A stretch of DNA of 64,000 nucleotides from Hyphomicrobiaceae bacterium (GTDB taxonomy: Bacteria > Pseudomonadota > Alphaproteobacteria > Rhizobiales > Devosiaceae). The notes below the pieces were generated by a model. The model was not told the origin of the DNA, did no database searches, and saw only the letters and a list, made by a program, of their open reading frames with translations. The stretch lies in contig JACKJF010000003.1 of assembly GCA_020638095.1 (NCBI GenBank), forward strand, positions 620,001-684,000, read 5' to 3'. Within the stretch, counting starts at the first letter, position 1; every line of letters begins with the position of its first letter. Shown in pieces: positions 63,640 to 64,000 of the stretch. Position numbers and translations under genes: made by a program.

Positions 63640-64000
63640 CGAAACTCCGCGCGATCCGTTCCGAGGGTGTCGAGTGTATTGTCTTTGTGAAGATACCCTT
63701 CGAGCGGCGCGACCGCAATAACAGCATCGGACGTGGCCAGCATTACCGGCATGCGCAACTGCCCGTCCCAGTCGCGGAAATTGAGGGACACACCCTTGGA
63801 TCCGTCGAGCCGCATCGCGTCGGAGCGCATGTAGGCCGCGAGAGCATCCACGGAGTGGTCCGTGGTCTTGGTATAGGCGGTCAGGATTGCCTTGGCCGCG
63901 ATCCAGACTGACCAGTCCTCGCCGCTCATTTTCCGGCCGGTCATCCTGTCGAACCGTGAGCTGACCTGGGTCGCGCCGTCGCGTTCGAACGACCAGTGCC
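63627..64000 (-). CDS. PQQ-associated ABC substrate-binding protein (C-terminal part; 5' end outside window)
   Basis: The frame is open to the right edge and supplies the last 123 residues. The tail WIAAKAILTAYTKTT, VSLNFRDWDGQLRMPVMLAT, and APLEGYLHKDNTLDTLGTDR matches the C-terminus of the branched-chain amino-acid-like periplasmic proteins that accompany PQQ-dependent catabolism clusters. Start and signal peptide are not visible. Confidence 0.78.
   Translation of the reverse strand, partial: HWSFERDGATQVSSRFDRMTGRKMSGEDWSVWIAAKAILTAYTKTTDHSVDALAAYMRSDAMRLDGSKGVSLNFRDWDGQLRMPVMLATSDAVIAVAPLEGYLHKDNTLDTLGTDRAEFRCSP

Overview
The window is high-GC DNA from an alphaproteobacterium of the order Hyphomicrobiales (Rhizobiales). 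The evidence is the ChvI/ChvG pair next to a short HprK and PTS regulators, a DivL-type kinase with tyrosine at the phosphorylation site, the run tsaE-addB-addA-trxA-folC-accD-trpABF-ihfB-sppA-rpsA-cmk, the lpt-rpoN-hpf-ptsN block, and a RIME-like intergenic palindrome. I cannot fix the genus; a Devosia/Pelagibacterium-like organism would fit.

Layout. 1-2.9 kb: two small secreted proteins (one cut by the left edge), a structured intergenic region and a SleB-type cell wall hydrolase. 3-7.4 kb: chvI-chvG-hprK-EIIA-HPr and a DUF2937 gene, where chvG appears to start at an ATC codon. 7.5-19.1 kb: ahcY with a palindromic operator, divL, tsaE, addB, addA, trxA. 19.2-28.7 kb, minus strand: folC, accD, trpA, trpB, trpF, lapA-like, ihfB, sppA, rpsA, cmk. 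28.9-29.5 kb: a FYDLN acid protein and tRNA-Ala(GGC).

29.5-33.5 kb is an AT-richer island just behind the tRNA. It holds a translationally coupled superfamily I helicase and DUF2290 gene pair, an organisation known as an anti-phage system, and a frameshifted relic of a tyrosine recombinase. 33.5-43.8 kb is a self-contained amino-sugar unit: an RpiR/MurR-type regulator, BadF-type kinase, MurQ etherase, a complete ABC sugar importer, a Gfo/Idh/MocA oxidoreductase, NagA and NagB. Together these could import MurNAc (or a MurNAc-GlcNAc saccharide), phosphorylate it, split off lactate, deacetylate and deaminate it to fructose-6-P. Three GAATA-N3-TATTC palindromes in its two control regions are likely operators.

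44-54 kb: a GT4 glycosyltransferase, an orphan FtsX-like permease, an alpha/beta hydrolase, a Kef-type antiporter, DUF1697, a ribokinase-like kinase, a GT2 glycosyltransferase, and a small heat-shock gene with a sigma-32-like promoter and a ROSE-like leader, followed by DUF1150. 54-61 kb, minus strand: ptsN, hpf, rpoN, an inserted glycosyltransferase, lptB and a single gene that fuses LptC to two LptA/OstA-type modules, then an RNase D-like gene. 61.2-64 kb: aroQ, an unknown two-TM protein, a repeat element, and the permease and substrate-binding protein of a PQQ-linked ABC system that runs off the right edge.
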